This document shows positions 33,090-36,936 of a DNA stretch of 36,936 bases, one piece after another. The DNA comes from Flavobacteriales bacterium UBA2619 (GTDB taxonomy: Bacteria > Bacteroidota > Bacteroidia > Flavobacteriales_D > Sanyastnellaceae). The stretch's first letter is position 1; the number at the start of each line of letters is the position of its first letter. Location of the stretch: the NCBI GenBank assembly GCA_002339135.1, contig DDJR01000088.1, forward strand, positions 8,088-45,023. The letters run 5' to 3'. The notes beneath the pieces are model-generated. The model did not search any database and was not told where the DNA came from. It worked only from the letters and a program-made list of their open reading frames with translations. The position numbers were made by a program, and so were the translations under genes.

Positions 33090-33682
33090 CCTAGAAGAAC
33101 CTCTGTTGCTCCAGATCCATATTCGCGTGGATTCGCATCACGCACAGTACAGTCTGGATAATATGATTCTAACCGTATTCTAATTTGGTTTCTAAGCACA
33201 CCCTGTCCCACTCCATGGATAAAAATAATGCGTCTTACCCTCTGCTCACCAGCAATTCGCATCATTCTCTCAAAGTGATTCAGTTGAATGTCTAACTTCG
33301 TTCTGTCCTGAAGACCAGATTGATCATCGATAAGTTCATGGATGTGAAGATCAATGACCATGTGCTCCCCCCTCCTATCTTGATTTGTGGCTCGAACATT
33401 GGCGTATTTGACTTCAAAATCTTTTTGGATGAGCTTTTGTCTTTCCGCACTGACGTCTTGTGCGATAATTTGAGCCAAATCAGGGAGTTTGTTGTTGTAT
33501 TCTTCTTCTTGCTCGATTTCACTCGCACTGACAAGCATCAGTTCCTTAAGGTTGTATTTCATATCGAACCCATCCTCTCCTTCAACATTCGCTGTTCCAT
33601 CAGGGAAAACCTCCAACACAATTCCACCCCCAACATCATTTAGGAATTTCACTTCACTTCCCACTTTAATCCCCACTGACAT
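33074..33682 (-). CDS. DUF2027/Smr-domain protein (MutS2-like C-terminal domain)
   Basis: A 202-residue protein. The N-terminus, about residues 1-50, is a small SH3/KOW-like barrel (KVGSEVKFLNDVGGGIVLEV), as in DUF2027 proteins. After a charged helical linker comes a C-terminal Smr domain with DLHIHEL at 111-117 and FIHGVGQGVLR at 154-164, followed by GATEVLL at the end. Smr domains bind or nick nucleic acids; in MutS2-type proteins they act on branched DNA or stalled ribosomes. The standalone short form is usual for Flavobacteria. It is translationally coupled to threonine aldolase (TAATG, one-base overlap). Cytoplasmic; its precise substrate is not known. Confidence 0.9.
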   Translation of the reverse strand: MSVGIKVGSEVKFLNDVGGGIVLEVFPDGTANVEGEDGFDMKYNLKELMLVSASEIEQEEEYNNKLPDLAQIIAQDVSAERQKLIQKDFEVKYANVRATNQDRRGEHMVIDLHIHELIDDQSGLQDRTKLDIQLNHFERMMRIAGEQRVRRIIFIHGVGQGVLRNQIRIRLESYYPDCTVRDANPREYGSGATEVLLGQSSF

Positions 33683-34725
33683 TATTTCGAAAGTAAACTA
33701 CACGCCATTTCTATCTGACTGCGAGACACATCCAAATGTGTCACAAATCTAATGCTGGTAGGACTAAACGGAAAACACGCAATTCCCAATTCTCCCCACT
33801 GCTTAGCTAAATCTGCAGAGTCAATTCCCGGAACAAGTTCAAGAATACAGATGTTTGTTTCCACTTTTGAAACAGAAGCAACATGTTTGTTTTTCAAAGA
33901 TGCTTCGCTGAGCATTTTTGCATGAAGATGATCCTCTTCCAACCTGTCTAAATGATGATCTAAAGCATAACTTCCAGCTGCTGCAACAATTCCAGCCTGT
34001 CTCATCCCGCCTCCAAAAACCTTCCTCGCGCGATGTGCTTTGGCAATAAAAGCTTCTGTACCGATTAAGACTGATCCAACTGGACACCCCATTCCTTTCG
34101 ATAGACAGAGTGAAATAGAGTCGAAATTACTTCCATATTGCTTCAGAGCTGCAGTGTTGTGGTGAATTCCTCGTGCAACAATCGTATTCCAAAGTCTAGC
34201 GCCATCTAAATGCATCGAAAGAGAATTTGATTTGGCAACTTTGTGAATCGCAAGTATTTCTTCTTCGTCCCAAATAGACCCACCTCCCTTGTTGCATGTA
34301 TCTTCTAGACTTACAAGCGATGTGTTTGCATAATGGCTGTCTGAAGGATTAATCGCTTTGACGACATCTTCAGAGGTGAATCGACCTCGGTCGCCATTTA
34401 AAAGTTTCACAGACGCACCTGAAAGACGGGCAACTCCACCACCTTCATAATGATAAATATGCGAGAGTTTGTCACAAATCACCTCGTCTCCTGGACGTGT
34501 ATGAACGGAGATTGCAATCTGATTAGTCATCGTGCCTGAAGGACAAAACAAACCCGCCTCCATTCCGAAAAATTGTGCACATTTACGTTGAAGTTCATTT
34601 ATTTCAGGATCTTCCGCAAAAACATCATCTCCAGTAACAGCTTGATGCATCACTTCTCTCATCTCTGTGGTGGGACGAGTGACTGTATCACTTCGAAGGT
34701 CAATTGTAAATTTATCTACTTTCAT
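33682..34725 (-). CDS. Low-specificity threonine aldolase (PLP-dependent)
   Basis: A 347-residue fold-type I PLP enzyme that splits threonine or allo-threonine into glycine and acetaldehyde. Key segments are IDLRSDTVTRPTTEM at the N-terminus, GDDVFAEDP, CPSGTMTNQIA, HLDGARLWN at 172-180 (cofactor-binding Asp) and LSKGMGCPVGS with the Schiff-base lysine K210. Length is normal. A TATCTTTG element on the minus strand (34752-34745) lies 19 bases before the ATG. It is first in a two-gene operon with the Smr protein and diverges from the M28 peptidase gene across 125 bases. Confidence 0.95.
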   Translation of the reverse strand: MKVDKFTIDLRSDTVTRPTTEMREVMHQAVTGDDVFAEDPEINELQRKCAQFFGMEAGLFCPSGTMTNQIAISVHTRPGDEVICDKLSHIYHYEGGGVARLSGASVKLLNGDRGRFTSEDVVKAINPSDSHYANTSLVSLEDTCNKGGGSIWDEEEILAIHKVAKSNSLSMHLDGARLWNTIVARGIHHNTAALKQYGSNFDSISLCLSKGMGCPVGSVLIGTEAFIAKAHRARKVFGGGMRQAGIVAAAGSYALDHHLDRLEEDHLHAKMLSEASLKNKHVASVSKVETNICILELVPGIDSADLAKQWGELGIACFPFSPTSIRFVTHLDVSRSQIEMACSLLSK

Positions 34726-34744
34726 GATGGAACATCTATTTCAG

Positions 34745-34752
34745 CAAAGATA
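34745..34752 (-). promoter_or_regulatory. -7 element TATCTTTG for threonine aldolase (minus strand)
   Basis: Exact TAnnTTTG match, 19 bases before the ATG at 34725. The spacing is close to that at tsaD (20) and tamB (19), which suggests a second, short-leader promoter class. Confidence 0.5.
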
Positions 34753-34838
34753 AATTAGGATTCATCAGAATCATGGAAATTAGACACCTACTCGTGGTCT
34801 ATCTGGTATCACGTTAGTAACATACTCCGAGTTTTGAT

Positions 34839-34846
34839 TAGATTGC
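34839..34846 (+). promoter_or_regulatory. -7 element TAGATTGC, four bases before the M28 peptidase ATG
   Basis: A TAnnTTGC form followed by ggac and ATG 34851. Same spacing as the other leaderless candidates. Confidence 0.5.
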
Positions 34847-34850
34847 GGAC

Positions 34851-36266
34851 ATGATAAAAAACATCCTTCTATTCTTTTTGCTTGTTGGTACATTTGGTAT
34901 TTCTGCCACGATTGCACAAATATCAAATCCCTCCGACTCCACGCTCATAAGGTCCATTTACGATGAGGTACTTACCCATGGAGAGGCGTATGAGAACCTT
35001 CGAACACTTACGAAAACAATAGGTCATCGCCTAAGTGGCTCTCCTGAAGCAGACCAAGCGATGCTATGGGGTGCAGAGCTACTTCGAGCCTACGGGGCTG
35101 ACACTGTATTTGTCATGCCCGTTGTGGTTCCAAGTTGGACGCGTGGCGAGATTGCATCTGCTTACGTAACGCATTCGGACGGTGAAAGAGAAGAGATACA
35201 CATTACAGCTCTAGGTGGTTCAATAGGGACTCCCGGTGACTCAACTATCACAGCGGGGATTGTAGTTGTAAAACAACTTACCGACCTTGACACAATGGAT
35301 GCGGACTTGACGAATGGGAAAATCGTACTGTTCAACAGAGCGATGGACCCCGTACTGATTAATACAGGCGCTGCTTATGGAGGAGCAAATGACCAAAGAG
35401 GTCGTGGAGCTATTGCAGCGTCTCGTGTAGGGGCTATTGGAGCACTTGTCAGGTCACTGACACATTCATTAGACACATTGCCTCACACTGGAGCGATGTA
35501 TTACTCCGAAGATGTCAAGCGCATTCCAGCAGCTGCTATTTCGACTGTGGATGCCAGAAAACTAGCTGCACTATACAAAGAAGATTCTAACCTTAGAGTC
35601 ACCTTACTGATGAATTGCAAAGCATTGCCAGATGTTGAACAAGGCAATGTCATTGGAGAATGGATTGGATCTGAATTGCCTAACGAAATCATAACACTTG
35701 GAGGACACCTTGATTCCTGGGACATTGGTGAAGGTGCCCACGATGATGGCGCAGGGGTAGTGCACACCATCGAAGTGCTAAGAGCGCTAAAAGCTATAGG
35801 TTATGTTCCAAGAAGAACCATTCGATTTGTCCTTTTCATCAATGAAGAAAATGGAAATCGTGGCGGAATAAAATACGCTGAGAGTGCCGCACAAGAATCA
35901 AAGAAAGGTACACGCTTGTATGTTGCGGCTATGGAGTCAGATGCTGGTGGATTCAGCCCCAGAGGATTCAGTATGGACGCTCCTGACAAACTAGTTGCTC
36001 AGGTAAAAAATTGGGCGCCATTGTTCGAGCCATACAATATACATCGGTTTAAAAAAGGTTGGGCTGGAGTCGATATAGGGCCTCTAAAAGAGTTAGAGAA
36101 AAAACCTTTGCTCATCGGACTTGTTCCTGATGGACAAAGGTATTTCGATTTTCACCACAGCACATCAGATGTGTTTGAGAATGTCCACAAACGAGAGTTA
36201 GAATTAGGCGCAGCCACAATGGCTTCAATGATTGTCCTTATAGATAAGTATATTCCTGCACCATAA
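34851..36266 (+). CDS. Exported M28-family metallopeptidase (carboxypeptidase Q-like)
   Basis: A 471-residue secreted zinc peptidase with signal peptide 1-23 (ending ATIAQ). A protease-associated-like insert lies at about 135-230 (IVVVKQLTDLDTMDADLTNGKIVLF to AAISTVDARKL). The M28 catalytic domain follows with the two-metal site: H286 in GGHLDSWD, D298 in AHDDGAG, E332/E333 in NEENGNRGG, D364 in ESDAGG and H435/H436 in FDFHHSTSD. All ligands are present, so it should be active as an aminopeptidase or dipeptidase; the layout is closest to plasma glutamate carboxypeptidase (PGCP/CPQ). Probably periplasmic or released. It is predicted to be leaderless and is followed by a strong terminator. Confidence 0.95.
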   Translation: MIKNILLFFLLVGTFGISATIAQISNPSDSTLIRSIYDEVLTHGEAYENLRTLTKTIGHRLSGSPEADQAMLWGAELLRAYGADTVFVMPVVVPSWTRGEIASAYVTHSDGEREEIHITALGGSIGTPGDSTITAGIVVVKQLTDLDTMDADLTNGKIVLFNRAMDPVLINTGAAYGGANDQRGRGAIAASRVGAIGALVRSLTHSLDTLPHTGAMYYSEDVKRIPAAAISTVDARKLAALYKEDSNLRVTLLMNCKALPDVEQGNVIGEWIGSELPNEIITLGGHLDSWDIGEGAHDDGAGVVHTIEVLRALKAIGYVPRRTIRFVLFINEENGNRGGIKYAESAAQESKKGTRLYVAAMESDAGGFSPRGFSMDAPDKLVAQVKNWAPLFEPYNIHRFKKGWAGVDIGPLKELEKKPLLIGLVPDGQRYFDFHHSTSDVFENVHKRELELGAATMASMIVLIDKYIPAP

Positions 36267-36369
36267 ACAAAAAGGTTGGAATGTTTAGCAATGAATCAAT
36301 GACAACATCTGAAAAAAGTCATCGACTTCTCATGTAAAACCTCTCGAAACATGACCACGGATCATACAA

Positions 36370-36398
36370 AAAAAGCCCCGCATGAAGCGGGGCTTTTT
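36370..36398. terminator. Bidirectional intrinsic terminator
   Basis: A perfect hairpin: AAAAAGCCCCGC, a five-base loop (atgaa), then GCGGGGCTTTTT. The stem has seven G/C-rich pairs plus five A-T pairs, and the run of A or T on each side makes it work for both strands. It ends the M28 peptidase transcript and the minus-strand gene arriving from 36460. The rest of the 193-base spacer shows nothing else. Confidence 0.9.
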
Positions 36399-36459
36399 AT
36401 CAATTCAATATTCATAGACAGATTCACTCTGAAGTGATTCTATCGAAGCAATCAAATGT

Positions 36460-36936
36460 CTACAGACAAATGGTACCAAACGATCCTAAGAAAATCAGAA
36501 GATCACCCGTTGTAATCGCTCCATCACTATTCAAGTCTGCAGGACAATCGTTATCCTCAGGGAAAATACACGACCCGTCATCGTCGTTTGCAAACTCATT
36601 GTAGTTTGTAGCGTTCTCATACTGACAACCAAAAACGACTTCAGAACAAACTCCACACGTTCCATAAACGTTAGATACATCTCCTGAACCTACTGACCAT
36701 TGTCTATTTGCATATGAAAAGTAGTCTGTAACAGGAGCACAGTCCCACAAATCACCATATCCATCACCATCAAGATCAGGATGAGGTGCATTCACTAGAT
36801 CTTCCTGAACACCATCTACAACTAACAAGTACTCCATGTTGTCTGTTGGTGCAGGATCAAAAGTGAATGTCCAAGATCCGTCTCCATTGTCTGAAGCAAC
36901 TGGACCAGCATTGGGATCCCAGCCCCACCATGGACC
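36460..36936 (-). CDS. C-terminal part of a large exported protein with dockerin-like tail (5' truncated by window edge)
   Basis: The minus-strand frame is open from the right edge to TAG at 36462-36460, giving at least 158 residues; the internal ATG at 36837 is not the start. The visible part opens with a beta-sandwich piece (GWDPNAGPVASDNGDGSWTF, then DPAPTDNMEYLLVVDG). A Ca-binding-like DLDGDGYGDLWDC comes next, then a CQYENATNYNEFANDDDGSC motif and a terminal dockerin-like repeat CPADLNSDGAITTGDLLIFLG ending FGTICL. These repeats are typical of large surface or adhesion proteins of marine Flavobacteriales. The function of the whole protein cannot be judged. The bidirectional terminator lies just downstream. 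Confidence 0.8.
   Translation of the reverse strand, partial: GPWWGWDPNAGPVASDNGDGSWTFTFDPAPTDNMEYLLVVDGVQEDLVNAPHPDLDGDGYGDLWDCAPVTDYFSYANRQWSVGSGDVSNVYGTCGVCSEVVFGCQYENATNYNEFANDDDGSCIFPEDNDCPADLNSDGAITTGDLLIFLGSFGTICL

Noticed and set aside
34771..34815. 14-codon frame (MEIRHLLVVYLVSR) upstream of the M28 gene as a leader peptide
   Set aside because: The predicted promoter at 34839 lies downstream of it, so it would not be on the peptidase mRNA. There is no regulatory codon run.
1..36936. CRISPR arrays, tRNA/rRNA genes, insertion sequences, prophage or conjugative genes
   Set aside because: I looked in all spacers and saw no repeat-spacer array, no CCA-ended cloverleaf-like sequence, and no transposase or integrase. 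All spacers are under 300 bases and mostly explained by promoters or a terminator.

Overview
The window looks like a chromosomal segment of a Bacteroidota member, most likely a marine Flavobacteriales-type organism. The evidence is a type IX secretion C-terminal sorting domain (gene at 27649), exported proteins ending in Cys-bracketed dockerin-like EF-hand repeats (genes at 2426 and 36460), the Bacteroidota forms of TamB, Smr/DUF2027 and DUF5117-type metalloprotease, and TAnnTTTG-type -7 promoter elements with little sign of Shine-Dalgarno sequences. Genes are tightly packed, often with ATGA or TAATG stop/start overlaps. I see no tRNA, rRNA, CRISPR array, insertion sequence or prophage gene, and no gene-free stretch over 300 bases.

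Layout. Positions 1-3400 hold the 3' part of uvrA, then a LOG-family nucleotide hydrolase gene and a dockerin-tailed exported protein. Positions 3506-8141 form a protein-quality/membrane-stress group: htpG overlapping lemA, two TPM-domain proteins, and a TerB plus J-domain co-chaperone. Positions 8193-14571 form one coupled operon: a secreted metzincin-like protease, a LysM protein, a membrane-anchored SGNH hydrolase/transferase and an MBOAT acyltransferase. The last three resemble a cell-wall glycan O-acetylation system. Positions 14595-15940 hold a tiny lipoprotein, a small membrane protein and a carboxypeptidase-regulatory-like protein.

Positions 16000-17772 carry meaB and a membrane protein that looks like a degenerate LytS-type histidine kinase. 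On the minus strand, ung, a previously unlisted 34-residue membrane microprotein and hisS form an operon (19987 down to 17803). Positions 20134-22560 hold a RadD-like SF2 helicase and an orphan LytS-type histidine kinase. Then tsaD and tamB diverge from a 72-base promoter region.

Positions 27649-29883 hold a T9SS cargo protein converging on a lipoprotein gene. A LuxC-type acyl-CoA reductase and a 2[4Fe-4S] ferredoxin diverge from one compact promoter region (about 30966-31005), and two uncharacterised exported proteins follow the ferredoxin. Threonine aldolase and a DUF2027/Smr protein form a minus-strand pair, followed by an M28 metallopeptidase, a bidirectional terminator, and the 3' end of a large exported protein running off the right edge.

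The most striking pattern is regulatory. Six genes on both strands have a TAnnTTTG-like -7 element ending exactly four bases before the ATG, which predicts leaderless mRNAs. The best candidates for undescribed biology are this leaderless class, the LysM/SGNH/MBOAT cassette coupled to a protease, the pseudokinase after meaB, and the microprotein coupled to hisS.
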